Shown: positions 43,416 through 54,090 of the stretch, piece after piece
How the letters are laid out: each line of letters begins with the position of its first letter
How positions within the stretch are numbered: the first letter of the stretch is position 1
Assembly (NCBI GenBank): GCA_037176705.1
Contig: CM073888.1
Span: 45,638,810 to 45,702,809, forward strand
Length of the DNA: 64,000 nucleotides
Direction: 5' to 3'
Origin: Molossus alvarezi
Lineage: Eukaryota; Chordata; Mammalia; Chiroptera; Molossidae
Program-made: the position numbers and the translations under genes
The notes under the pieces: model-generated
What the model was told of the DNA's origin: nothing
What the model saw: only the letters and a program-made list of their open reading frames with translations
Database searches by the model: none

Positions 43416-44889
43416 CTGACATGGAACCAACCATCTCTTTAATTTCTGGCCCTCGAGATTTCCACTGGAAAGTTTTGTGTGCTGAGCAGAGCTTCTCCAG
43501 GCCCCAGGACCTTGGTCAGTTCATTGCTGGACAGTTTGATTAGGCCAGTGGCAAGAGGCCTCTTTGCCCCCATCTGCCCCCGCGCTAGGTGGCTTGAGCT
43601 TTCCTGCAGAAGGATGGGAGGCTGGGATGCCCCAGAGATGCAGATTCTGCCAGAGTCCCACAGCCATGTCAGTTTCTGCCTTCCCAGGAAGGGCGAGCAT
43701 CACCCATTCTGCCTGCACATTAATAGATGGGACCTGAGAGTCATAAGGAAACTTTGAAGGACCAAGGAAATACATTCTTTTCTTACCATTTTGGATCCAT
43801 TCATCCATTAGCTAGTTGAGAAACTCTTGCAGAAAAGCCATTTCCTAATATGGCACTTTGGTTATAAAATGTAAACATTTGTGTTCATGGGACAGATAGG
43901 CTTGAGACTCTGTGAAACTCTCTCGAGACACATCATTCTTTCTACCTCCTCTCTGCCATGGGAGGTGACAGTGTGCAGTGTTGGAGATGTGGAGAGTCTT
44001 GTGCACTTACGCATTTTCCCATTGGTTTGCTCATGTCATTTCTCTTCTGCGTTGTTTTCCCAGAAAAGTGATCATAATCCATTGGGAATGGTCATGTTTT
44101 TCATGGGTGCTAACGGTTTTCCTCTCCAGCGTTGCCATTAGAAACAGAGACTCCGAGAGGTTCGTGCCCTCGAGTGAAATGGGTAGAACTAAGAACTGCA
44201 CCCCAAGCTCCCACTCCCTGTTCGCACTATCCCTACCCAACGGCTACTCCTTCTCTCTGACCCTGGCTCGAACCTATGCTTCGGAATGGGAAACTCTGGC
44301 AAAAGCCCGACCTTAAATAGCCTTGTCCCTCGCTTTGTAGTAAGTACTCCTCTGCTTGATGAAGTGCCAGTTGACATAAAGCCAAAAGCTTACCATGTGC
44401 TGCAGAGGTCACGGAACTGGGCTCCGCACCAGGCCCCAGCGCGAGTGAAGAAGGCAGACTCTTTCCACTGGGCTCTTCCATGCCTGAGCAAGGAGCACTT
44501 GCCAGGATCTTCAGGTCAATCCCACAGCACAGTTCTGTACATCCGGCTGGCGGGCTGTGCCGACCTGGCCCCCATCTCTATCCAGAAAGCTGTCTGTCAG
44601 CCCCCACTGGCTCCCTGGATGCTGCACAGCCCCGCTCAGGTGGGCTGGGCTTCGTGAGGCGGTGAGGGAGTGGTGGAGTGCCCTGCAGAGAGTCAGGGTG
44701 GAAGGCGGTCTGGAGCAGCAAGAGCATCCTGGCCGAGGTGCACGAGCCGGTGAGAGAGCCCAGGCAGGCAGCCTCTTGCTTCTCCAGCCGAACAGCCACA
44801 GAGCTTGTGGGAGGGCGCCGTTCTCCCGACTCCTAGCCAGGAACATTTCCCCTGTCAGCCTCATCTTGAGAAAAGAGCCCCTCATTTGA
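43416..44889. other. Unassigned sequence with a weak MIR patch
   Basis: 44135-44230 weakly reads as reversed MIR (gaaacagagactccgagagg). GC-rich open frames at 44286-44948 occur on both strands. No splice-bounded exon is seen. Confidence 0.35.
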
Positions 44890-45210
44890 TGGGTGTACCA
44901 AAATATGGGAGCAAAAGCATTTGCATTTGAAAGAACACTGGAAGGCAATTCTTACACGGAAGAAATGAATCCCGGTCGATAAAATTGAGTTTCTGTCTGC
45001 TGCCTTGTTATTGCATCATGAGAAAATAGCGGGCTGTCGCTATGTTCAGCGGCTCTGTTTAGGATGGTCTGACTTACAGCTAGACTGTGAAGCATGCAGC
45101 AAATTCTTCAGGGAGCGGTTGGAACTTATCCTCCAGAGGATTTTCAGGCCTCGATTTGCAGTCAAGCTGCTTTTCACAGTGGCACTTCCAAGTAGCTGAG
45201 TTGGATGGTG
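44890..45210. promoter_or_regulatory. Repeat-free block, candidate conserved element
   Basis: Unique sequence with balanced GC and motif-rich stretches (caaaagcatttgcatttgaa with an octamer-like atttgcat; ttattgcatcatgagaaaat). No coding frame. Proposed from composition and the lack of repeats. Confidence 0.28.
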
Positions 45211-45694
45211 AGTAGCCAAGGATTCGTTTGCTTAGCTGCATTCATGAATCCTAAGCCGCCCTTAGGCAAGCCAGCCCCTCCCAGATAACAGGATGCCAGC
45301 CTCTGGGTGAGGGGGCTGGTTCTGAGGGCTTCCTAGTCGCCCCCAAACCACAGGACATGAACAACTTGCTAGCCCAAACTACTGCCTCGGATACCTCTCC
45401 GTCTTTCTTAAACAAAACTGACTTTGAATGCTTGCCAGACAGCACAACAAACACACCGCTTTGGGTGGGAGGAAGGCAGAGGGGAGCAGGACACAGGAAG
45501 CAGAGGTCAGATTAAACTGTGGCTGCTGCAGGGGGGACATGAGATTCAAGGCCTCGTAGGAAGCACGGAGCACAGGGCACTCAGGTCTCAGTCTCCAGGG
45601 GCAGCCAGCGGGCTCTCTGGTCCGGGGGATCCAGAGAGCCAGTCAAAGCGCTGGGTTCTCCCTCCCCCACCCTGGCTCCAGGTAAATCTGTGCT
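45211..45694. other. Unassigned GC-moderate sequence
   Basis: Open frames on both strands (45251-45699) without splice context. No repeat recognised. Confidence 0.35.
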
Positions 45695-46045
45695 TTTAAC
45701 TAAAACCACAACCACAAAGGGCTCAGCCCTTAAATTTTTCCTGGAAGCCAATTAAAGCAAGGAGAGCCACAGTAGTAGATAAAGTTAAACTGTGTACCAA
45801 TTCTCTTGGCTTACTAGTCCTCGGATTGTTTGTTTACACATTAAGGGCAAAAAAGGACTGAGCCTTTCCTCTTAATTGCTGTAATTATACTTGTGCCACC
45901 CACACGAGAAGCTGTTGATCTGTTTCCAAAGGGCAATTGCTCAGCCTCACTCTTCTCGGGCTTTACAAGGTTCTCCTCATTTTCTGATTACCACTGGCCT
46001 ATTGAGCTGCCAGTAGGAATTTATTCTTCCTGGTGTTTCCTCCCC
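45695..46045. promoter_or_regulatory. Repeat-free block with tandem RUNX-like sites
   Basis: Two RUNX core motifs lie end to end, aaccacaaccaca at 45704-45716. They are followed by gccaattaaagcaaggagag (homeodomain-like caattaaa), tgtttgtttacac (forkhead-like) and ccaaagggcaattg. The clustering of distinct factor motifs and the lack of repeats suggest an enhancer. Confidence 0.33.
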
Positions 46046-46329
46046 TTCCCCCTTTTTTTTCTTTTTCTTTCTCTCTCTCTCTCTTTTTTCCCCGGTTGCT
46101 GCACAGTTACCAGGAAGAGCTGACTTCCTTGGGATCAAAAGGGATTGCAATTTCTGTGATCAATTTTATGTGGTTAGGCATTCTCAGAATATCCTGAGTG
46201 TGGAAATACTCAAAAGCCCCTAATCTGGATAATAGTGGTCTGTGCTGGCCACATCCCTTAGGAAAGGCTCAGGGAACCCGGGTCAAAAAACTCGCAAACC
46301 CTTGTCTGGCTCACGAGCATTCGGTGCTG
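46046..46329. other. Unassigned sequence with pyrimidine tract
   Basis: A CT-rich tract lies at 46044-46092. Nothing else recognised. Confidence 0.35.
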
Positions 46330-46610
46330 AGCCGGGTTGAGTGTTTCCTTTGGGTTACTTGATACGGAGCAATTTGAAGTATTGTTGTAGTCCTTTGACG
46401 CTTATCCCTGAAAGTCCTGCCTGAATCCTTTCCCTATTTAATCGTGAAGGAATGCTGTTCCAAAGACTTGGGGTCAGGAGGGCACAATAAATCAATCCAG
46501 ATACACCCCTAATGAATGGCAAATTAAACAGCATTTGTTTTAAGTTCAGAGGTCCTCTTGGAAGATGCCTTTTTAGTACAAGCAACATTCCTGGGTCGCA
46601 GGTATGGAGG
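46330..46610. other. Repeat-free block, possibly an exapted ancient element
   Basis: The stretch from gttacttgatacggagcaat to gaagatgcctttttagtaca matches no repeat I know, but its internal style (caaagacttggggtcaggag, cacaataaatcaatccagat) resembles old exapted SINEs. Weak. Confidence 0.25.
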
Positions 46611-47254
46611 GCGGTGGGGGTGGTGTGTGGGAGCCTTACAGTTTCTGGTCTTTTTAACCAGTTTTAAAAAGTACTGACTATATCCCCAAGTCTGTTTTCC
46701 CCAACGTTCATTTCCCCACCTGGCTTTCTGCAGCCCTTGTCCTGTGGACTCTGGGGTGACCAGACCCTGGGTCCAGTTTCCTCCTTGGCTCATTCAGCTG
46801 GTCCTGGTGGCTGGACAGGTGTTTCTGAAAACCTGCCATTCTCAGGGCTGCAGAGACTGAGGTAAAGCAAACCTGCCAATCACCTGCGATTCTGGCCTCA
46901 TCACGGAGACCATGCACGGACAGGACTAAGCTCCCAGTCCAGCTGAGTCCCCTGCCCACCTCCAACCAACGACCGGGGTAAACTCCTCAGAGCTGCATCA
47001 GGAAGAAGAACAGCCTTGGAGCATTTTGGAAATAAGTAATAAAAAGTATTTATTACATGTTACAGTGACACTGTGGAATTCAAATGCTGTTAACCATCAC
47101 ACTTCCTTCCTCACATGTTAAAAAGAAAGAAAAAAGTGCTCAGATTGGGAAGAGAGGTCAGCAGAAACGGCAGCTTTAAGGCCCGCAGAATGTGGTAAAG
47201 AGAGCCTTGTATGTTTTTAATAGTCAAAGAATGCGGGAAGGAAGCGGGAACGAG
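46611..47254. other. Unassigned sequence
   Basis: No gene or repeat recognised. Confidence 0.35.
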
Positions 47255-47385
47255 CATGGGTAGGAAGTCAGGAGATTAGGGCGTCAGGCCTGGTGTCGCC
47301 ACTGTCTGGCTGTGTTACCGTGGACAAGGGTACTGTCCTCTCTTGGTCTTGGCTTCTCATTTATCACATAAAGGGGTTGAAAACG
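47255..47385 (+). mobile_element. MIR relic
   Basis: tgtctggctgtgttaccgtg, then gtcttggcttctcatttatc and acataaaggggttg, are the MIR core in sense. Confidence 0.75.
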
Positions 47386-47614
47386 TTCCTGTTTTATTAG
47401 CTATTCATTCAGCTCTCTCACAAACCCCTGGGCCAGTCTTCCCTGCAATTCAGGGCCGCGTGCTTCCATGCCAGGCTTCCTTTGACCCAGCAGGGCCAGG
47501 CTCCGCACAGGTGACAGGCAGGGATGCAACAGCCCCGTGTGTGTTCATTGCCTCAGTCTGCTGTGCTGTGAACGAGATAGCAAAGCCCTCCCAGCCTGCC
47601 TCCCCCCAGCACAG

Positions 47615-47800
47615 CAGGAAGTACAGGGCAGTGGTTCAAAGCCAGGTTATGAAGCCTAGCTTTTGACCTGGGCTCTAGCCCTGGGTCCCCCGTAACCAAC
47701 TGGGACCTTGGGTAAGTTACTTCTCGGAGCCACGAGGTCCTCATCTGGAAAGAGGTGGCAGTAATTCCTCATAGGCATTTTGTGTGTTTTATGCAAGCAC
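47615..47800 (+). mobile_element. MIR relic
   Basis: gggcagtggttcaaagccag, gaccttgggtaagttacttc and ggtcctcatctggaaagagg form the MIR order. Further MIR-end sequence (tagcatagtgctggacacat) appears at 47888-47930 after an insertion. Confidence 0.78.
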
Positions 47801-47930
47801 AAAAGCAAAAACAGAAAGTTTATTACAACCCTATACATTCTCATAGACATATTTTGAATATTAAATCTGAAAATGAATGCAACGGACTAGCATAGTGCTG
47901 GACACATAAGCTCTCCATTAATGGTAGCTT

Positions 47931-48200
47931 AAGAAATCAACAATAACGAAATACGTTTCCTGGGCCTTGGTGTCTTTATAGTCTTTACACCAGTAACTAA
48001 AGGAAAACGGTGGCCCGAGTGGGAAGGTAAGGTGCAGCGGTTTGCACGAAGGAGCTTCTGCCAGACGTCCGTCAGCTGCTTAGGTGCAGGCAGGGGAGAT
48101 ACCACAGCAAGTCTCGGGATCTGTGCTGGATTCAGGAAAGGGCTGGGGAGGCTGCAGGAAACAGGAACAAGAGACCCATTAGAGAAAACAGGTCAATTTC
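47931..48200. other. Unassigned sequence
   Basis: Nothing recognised. Confidence 0.3.
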
Positions 48201-48243
48201 TCATTCATTTCATTCATTCATTCATTTATTCACTCATTCATTC
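48201..48243 (+). repeat. (CATT)n microsatellite
   Basis: cattcatttcattcattcat and related units. This is the usual tetranucleotide at the end of a reversed L2. Confidence 0.85.
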
Positions 48244-48329
48244 TGCACTAAGTACCTATTCCAGTTATGACTTTTGCTTATTTGCCATGTGTCATTCTTA
48301 TGGTAGCTCTGCAGCATCATTACAGAAAT

Positions 48330-48735
48330 GAATAACCCCAAGCCCTCAGGGTGCTGCAGTCTTCAGTGCTACAAGAAAATGTGCAATGATAGTAGAAGAC
48401 CCTAAGTCCAGGGAAGGCAAGCACAGGGAGCATGGGAAATAGGGGGACTGTTTCAGTTTATCTGGGACTGTCCTGATTTTAACACTAAAAGTTTCACATC
48501 CCAGGAAGCTCCTCAGTCCCAGGCAAACAGGGATGGTTGGTCACCCTAGGGGAGGCGCTAACCTAATCTTGCCAAGTCAGGGAGGGTTTCTTGGCAGAAG
48601 GGATGGCCTCCAAGGATAAGTAGAAGTTATCCAGGCAAGGTTGGTGAGGAGTGAGGGGCAGAGAGGATCCCAAGTAGAAGGAACCATGTGTGCAAAGACC
48701 TAGAGGTAAGAGAGACCACAAGGAAGGGGGTGGCG
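48330..48735 (-). mobile_element. L2 relic split by a short element
   Basis: Reversed L2 (agggtttcttggcagaaggg, gtgtgcaaagacctagaggt) is interrupted at about 48441-48552. The insert contains gggactgtcctgattttaac and ggatggttggtcaccct and looks like an ancient DNA-transposon relic. Confidence 0.65.
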
Positions 48736-49261
48736 AGAGGGTAGAGGCCTTCCACTGCCTTAGGCACAGGTTGTCCTACAAATGTGTCTCACTGCCCCTT
48801 GAACTCCCCTCTGACTCATGTTGCTTGAGAGTGTGGTTCTGGAAAACTGTTGGAGATGCTGTCTAGGCACCTGTCACATTGAGGAGGAAGGCAGACAAGA
48901 CGAATTCTTCCCAAGGTCCCTTCAACTCTTGTATTTTCAGCTAGGAATCCACACCATCAGGCCATTGACCAGGGAAGAATTCACTCTGTATGAAAGGTGG
49001 CACGCACCTTCTCTATCTATTTCAGCTGCCTTAATGAGCAACGCAGATCATCACGCGGTTGATTTGCTGGTCCTCATTGAAGTCGGCCAGAATGGGTGCG
49101 TGGCCTGGGCCGCCAGCTGGCTGAGCCCCCAGGGAGGTGCAAGTTCACTCATTTTGTTTTTCTAAATGAAAAACCCCATTTCCCGATGAATCATTACACT
49201 GTTTCCCATACTTGTGAGGGCCTTGAGAATCAACTGGTCTTTTTCTTTTCTTTTCCTTATT
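48736..49261. other. Unassigned sequence
   Basis: The frame 48818-49165 (115 codons, plus) has no splice context. Repeat-free. Confidence 0.35.
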
Positions 49262-49269
49262 CCCTAAAT
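49262..49269. repeat. 8-bp TSD of hAT-type element
   Basis: ccctaaat is matched by ctctaaat at 49737-49744 (7 of 8). Eight bases is the hAT target-site length. Confidence 0.75.
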
Positions 49270-49736
49270 CATTGATTTTCAGCCAGTGTGCCGCAAGAAT
49301 CTTTAAAACACGCAACACCTGCCTACGCAGTCAGGGCACTGCCCTTTTCTCCTTAGACTGTCAAATACGAAAAGGACAACAGCCAACACAACAACCGCCA
49401 TCGCGTGTGCACGCCCTGTCTCGAACCATGAATATAGGGCATATAATAGAGTTGCATCTTACTGGTCATGCTGCCTAGTAAGGTTGCATCTGATTGGTTA
49501 ATTCTTGGTACCAGAAATCCTTATATACAAATATAGACACCTGATTTTTTTAAAAAGTCACTTTGGAGCAAATAGGGTGGGTGATTATTATCATTATTTT
49601 GTAGGTCAATCAAAATTATACCTATTCTTTGTCAGATCAGCAAAAAATGTATTTTTTGATGTGCTGGAGAATTTTAGCAATTAGTTTATGTGTGCCATGA
49701 GATGGAAAAAAAAAAAAAAAAGGTTGAAAATCACTG
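49270..49736. mobile_element. Non-autonomous hAT-type DNA transposon
   Basis: The left end cattgattttcagccagtgt is the inverse of the right end (aggttgaaaatcactg). Both resemble the mammalian hAT terminal repeat with 'cagtgattttcaacc'. Next to the left end is gtgtgccgc and near the right end gtgtgccatgag. A long A-run lies at 49706-49721. Near-identical 8-bp TSDs flank the 467-bp element. No transposase frame is present. Confidence 0.8.
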
Positions 49737-49744
49737 CTCTAAAT
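49737..49744. repeat. 8-bp TSD of hAT-type element
   Basis: ctctaaat, partner of 49262-49269. Confidence 0.75.
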
Positions 49745-49989
49745 GTTTGTTCCATAGGAATGCTCTTTGCCTTAACTTGTTTCTGCTCTTTCCAGTCTAT
49801 TCTGCAAATATGAGCAGTGTCACATCAAAAGGGTCCTTGTTTAATTTTTCAACACTTCTTTCCCAAAGCAAATGACGTTGAGAAAGGTGATTTCTGAATT
49901 GCTAATCCTCTAGGTATGTGTTTTATCTTCAAATATTGGGCTGGTATAGACACATTGGGGAAAACAACTCGATGTCTTTTCTAAAGCCT
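49745..49989. other. Unassigned sequence
   Basis: Repeat-free, no gene seen. Confidence 0.35.
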
Positions 49990-50300
49990 CTCCCAGAACA
50001 GAAAAGGACATTACCCAAAGAAAGAAACGTCTTGACATCACTTAATAAAGCTTTATGAGTAACTCCCCTGCTACCACGGAGAACGTTGCTAATGCGTGTC
50101 GCTCAACGAGAGAAGGTCCCGGGCCGCACTTCGCAGCGTGCAGAAAACGGGGAGCTGTCTTGCCAGTTTAGACTAAGTGCCAAATCCTCATTACTTTCTG
50201 AGGCATTTATTGTAAGAACATGAATCATGATGCATCACTCTGGTATTCGTGTGGCTGCTCAGTGTTAAGTCCCCAGGACCTCCGTGGAGTTGACTTTATT
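49990..50300. promoter_or_regulatory. Repeat-free block, candidate conserved element
   Basis: Contains cttgacatcacttaataaag, gctttatgagtaactc and the AP-1/CRE-like cluster atgaatcatgatgcatcac (50220-50238). No coding frame. Confidence 0.28.
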
Positions 50301-51059
50301 TGGTTTTCCACTTCCGTTTCTGAGGGAGAGCCCATGAGCCCAGACGTGAAGGCTCGCGGAGCCTGAGCGGGGGCCCTTTTCCGTGCTGTTTTGGTCTGGC
50401 TGCACTCACCCGATGGTGGTGGTATGTGCAGATCTGAACCACTTCAAGGGACACTCAGCTGGAACTGCCCCACGTCCTCAAATTTCCACTGAAACGAGAG
50501 TCGTGGGATGATGCTCAGGAGAGCTGGGACAGTTGCAAACCTCTGGGGCACGAGGGAGAAATGTGACCAGAATTTTGGAGCACTGACATGTATGTTTCTA
50601 ACTTCGCATATGCAGTCCCGAGCTGGATGTTAAAACCTGGAGGTGGGGGATTTCCTAGAGGACACGTACTGTCCAGCATGCTCTCCAGGATCTGTGTCAG
50701 GTTTTTGACTTCATGGAGAGTTTGGATGAGTAGCCTCTAGAGGTGAAGATTAGTAGTGCCTGTCTCAAAGCCTAAATGAAATGTTGTACACTTCTCTTAC
50801 TTTGTGAATGTTCAATTAGCGGCCAGTCTGTCTACTTTGAAAGTCTTAATTATACTGTCCCATCACCAGGGGTGACGATGAAAATACTTAGTACCGGCAA
50901 CAAAGAAGCAGAATAAATGTTATTGGCAATGATCTTTAGCACAGGGATGACGACTGTCACAACAGGTAAGGCCCTTCCTGTGTGTCTCAGCTGAGGATGA
51001 GGCCAGCAGAGCACCAACCACTTGCAATGGCTGTGGCACAGACATGGAAACTGATGGTT
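50301..51059. other. Unassigned sequence
   Basis: A weak MIR-like end lies near 50750-50800. Otherwise nothing recognised. Confidence 0.35.
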
Positions 51060-51375
51060 CATCATTGATTTGTTTAATAACTACGGTGCTCTTACTATGT
51101 GTCACTCACTTTGCTAGGCACTGGAGGTATGATGCTGAACAAAACCAGACATATTCCTGTCCTCCTGGAGCTGAAAGTTTGTTAAGAGAGACCAATATTA
51201 ATAGAATAATCACATAAAATATATAAAATACCAATCTCGACAAGGAATGCACAAGGTACCATGAGAGGCCTTTACCTAGCTGGGGATAGTAACTGAGCTG
51301 AACCGCGAAAGAAGAGAAGTCATTAACTAGACCACTACAAGAAGGAAGAGTTTGCCAGGCAGAAGAAATAGCATG
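51060..51375 (-). mobile_element. L2 relic
   Basis: tttgctaggcactggaggta, tcctgtcctcctggagctga and aagagtttgccaggcagaag are the reversed L2 3' end. Confidence 0.8.
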
Positions 51376-51474
51376 CACAAGTGAACTTGAGTGATTTGCC
51401 CAGTCACACAGTCAATAACTGGCAGAGTCAGAGATGGGTGTAGAGCTCCAGGGGTCCCAGCTGGGGTCCATAAT

Positions 51475-51665
51475 AGCCCTGTCCAATAGAACTTTCTACA
51501 GTGACGGAAACATTCTAATGCTATTCTAGTAGCCAGAAGCTATAGGTGGTGTTGATCACTTAAACTGTGGCTAGTGTGACTAAGGAACTAAAATTTTATT
51601 TAATTTTAATAAACTTAAATGTAAATAGCCACATGTGGCTGACATATTGGAAAGTGTGGCTCTGA
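51475..51665. mobile_element. Ancient non-autonomous DNA transposon (hAT-like)
   Basis: cctgtccaatagaactttct at one side and aatagccacatgtggctgac on the other, with actgtggctagtgtgactaa inside, is a well-known short mammalian DNA-transposon pattern. The exact family name is not recalled with certainty. Confidence 0.65.
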
Positions 51666-51764
51666 ACCAAGCGCTGAACTAGCCCAGGTTACATGGGGCA
51701 GAGGATCATTTAAAAAGGGAGGAAATGTTTTTTGAGATGATAAATGCATTGATCTCAGGCACTT

Positions 51765-51960
51765 CATTTATTCACTCTCTTGCTCAAAAATAAAAATATT
51801 CTGGGTATCCACTGTGTGCCAGGCACAAGGCTAGACCTGAAGACTCCCTGATTAATAAGACCAAGTCCCTGCTCTGGAGACAGTCACAGTCTGAGAGAGG
51901 GAACAGGCTCAGAGGCATACTAGCAACAGTACAGTGTGACAGGTGACAGGGCCTCACTCT
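51765..51960 (-). mobile_element. L2 relic
   Basis: gtgtgccaggcacaaggcta and aagtccctgctctggagaca are the reversed L2 end. Confidence 0.72.
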
Positions 51961-52127
51961 GTCAGGGTTGCTGTGAATAGGAAGACCTGAGGGTAAGTCT
52001 CCTCTGACCCAACCCTGGCTGTTCTCAACTCTGTAGGCAAAGGGCATGGTGCCTAAATTCCAACTGCTCTCATACCTCAAGGTCTTCCAACAAAGGGGAG
52101 AGTTTTAATATCATACTACACATTTTT

Positions 52128-52332
52128 TTATTTATTAAGATTTTTAGAGAGAGAGGAAGGGAGACGTAGAGAGACACAGAAACATCGACGAAAGAGGACA
52201 TTGATTGGCCGCCTCCTGCATGCCCCTCACTGAGGATTTGGCCCACAACCTGGGCATGTGCCCTGACTGGGAATCGAACTGGCGACCTCTTGGTGTGGGT
52301 TGACGCTCAATCACTGAGCCACACTGGCCGGG
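52128..52332 (-). mobile_element. VES SINE, short form
   Basis: Reverse short form: gattggccgcctcctgcatg, tgggaatcgaactggcgacc and gagccacactggccgggc. TSDs catactacacattttt (52112-52127) and catattacacattttt (52333-52348), 15 of 16. Confidence 0.95.
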
Positions 52333-52348
52333 CATATTACACATTTTT

Positions 52349-52589
52349 AAAAAATCTCCTGAACTCAGTATATCAGGTGTTAGAAAAAGGTAATTTCCAT
52401 TTCCATAGACTTTGGCTCATTATATGTATGACATCCATTGCTGGGTTTAGGAATTTGAGCCCCACTGATAAATATTCTTCAGATGTAGGTCATGGGCCCT
52501 CAACTCAAGGATCTGATAAGTGACATCTCATTTTAGTCACAGCCAAGCTGTATGTTTATGTGACTTACGGGCATTGACTTTTGCTTCTC
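52349..52589. other. Unassigned sequence
   Basis: Nothing recognised. Confidence 0.3.
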
Positions 52590-52880
52590 ACCCAGACTAA
52601 AGAAAGAGCTAATAACTTTCACATATTTTTAAAAGGCACTTTTTCACAAGCAGTACTGTTTAATCACTTCAAACATTTCAGCCTCCCTGCTACTGCATAC
52701 AGAACGCTGACAGCTATTACATCATCGTAAAACACACTTCCTGATACTCAATTAAACTCATTACGCCCAAATATTCAATTTCTGCCAATACACAATTTAA
52801 ATCATCACTTCAAAATAATTTGTTTCCAATTATCAAGATCTACTAAATTACCTCCTCGAACTAACCACCTGGAAAAACAT
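52590..52880. promoter_or_regulatory. AT-rich repeat-free block, candidate conserved enhancer
   Basis: Dense in homeodomain-like cores on both strands (caattaaactcattacgccc, caatttaaatcatcacttca, ttccaattatcaagatctac), with a CRE-like ttacatcatcgtaa. It has no simple repeat and no known transposon. This texture is typical of developmental enhancers. Strength rests on composition only. Confidence 0.35.
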
Positions 52881-53074
52881 TACATGCCAAGGAGAAGAGA
52901 GACTTTTCTTATTAAAATTCCAGGACACTGGCCCAGGAGCTTCTTCTTGTGGTACCTTGGTTTTCCCGACGGGCTCTGGGTCCGTGTGTCTTTCCGTCTT
53001 GGAGACCCAAGGGGGAGGAACCTAGAGGATGTGTCCTTCTGGCTATTCAGTAGCAACTATGACTTCCTAGCAAA
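52881..53074. other. Unassigned sequence
   Basis: The frame 52884-53078 is 64 codons with no splice context. Confidence 0.3.
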
Positions 53075-53155
53075 ATAGCTGGGGAGTCTTTAAAATCTAC
53101 AAGAACGGAGAATCTTCAGTGGTGCCTGGGAATCTGTATTTTGAAAAACCGTCTC
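53075..53155. mobile_element. MER5A-like hAT fragment
   Basis: agctggggagtctttaaaat followed by gtgcctgggaatctgtattt resembles MER5-type non-autonomous hAT sequence. Short and degraded. Confidence 0.5.
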
Positions 53156-53565
53156 AAGGGATATAGGGATGACTGGTTAAGAGACTAGAAAACACCATCT
53201 TACTATCTTACTCAGTTAGCATATTTTATATTGTTACATTTATAATTTTCAAAGTGTGAGGTTTTTCAATGTCTATTTTCTCCTGAATTAGACAAGTACC
53301 TCAAAATTCCCTAATCCCCAAGTGACCCTCACTCGTCTATATGATGGCCGACCACAATATTGTATTTCCACTGTCACACTTATTTACATTTTCCAACATG
53401 TTTTACTTATTTCTTTGTTCATCGATGCTTATTGCATCTCTCTCTTCCCTTCTGGGTTAAATTTTGTTCCTGCTGAAGTATTAGCCATTCTTTCCATGAG
53501 GACCTTGAGTAGTAAACATTTTTAGTTTTTGGAAGTCTGAAAAGATTTTTATTTTGCTATCATTT
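53156..53565. other. Unassigned AT-rich sequence
   Basis: The end (catcgatgcttattgcatct) may be an L2-like tail. No gene. Confidence 0.3.
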
Positions 53566-53579
53566 AAGAGTGACACCTT

Positions 53580-53797
53580 TACCTGGCCAGTGTGGCTCAG
53601 TGGTTGAGCATTGACCCATGCACCAAGAGGTCACCAGTTCGATTCCCAGTCAGGGCTCATGCCCAGGTTGTGGGCCCGATCCCCAGTGGGGGGCATGCAG
53701 GAGGCGGCCAGTCGATGTTCTATCTCATTGGTGTTGCTATCTCTACCTCTCCCCTACTCTCTCTCTAAAATCAATAAAGAAAAAACATTTTTTAAAA
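53580..53797 (+). mobile_element. VES SINE, short form
   Basis: Head acctggccagtgtggctcag, B-box gttcgattcccagtcagggc, middle cgatccccagtggggggcat and tail aaaatcaataaag with no hairpin. TSDs aagagtgacacctt at 53566-53579 and 53798-53811 are exact. Confidence 0.97.
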
Positions 53798-53839
53798 AAG
53801 AGTGACACCTTAACATGTTGTGAAAAGCTTAAATAACAG

Positions 53840-54090
53840 TTGCGTCCCGGTAGCACTTTAAAGGTATTATTCCAAAAATTGGCAGTTACCAAACAATACA
53901 GGGAAGTAAACTACAGCATAGGGAATATAGTCAATAATATGAATACTATGTATGGTGCCCGGGGGGTACTAGACTTATCCAGGGGACCATTTCATAAGTT
54001 ATATAAACGCCTAACCACTATGCTGTACTCATGAAACTAATATAATACTGAATGTCAACTGTAAATGGAAAAACAAAACAAAACATTTTC
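53840..54090 (+). mobile_element. Old LINE 3' end, copy B
   Basis: ctacagcatagggaatatag, ggtactagacttatccaggg and tgtactcatgaaactaatat are collinear with copy A at 33868-34091. Probably an ancient L1 3' UTR. Confidence 0.7.
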
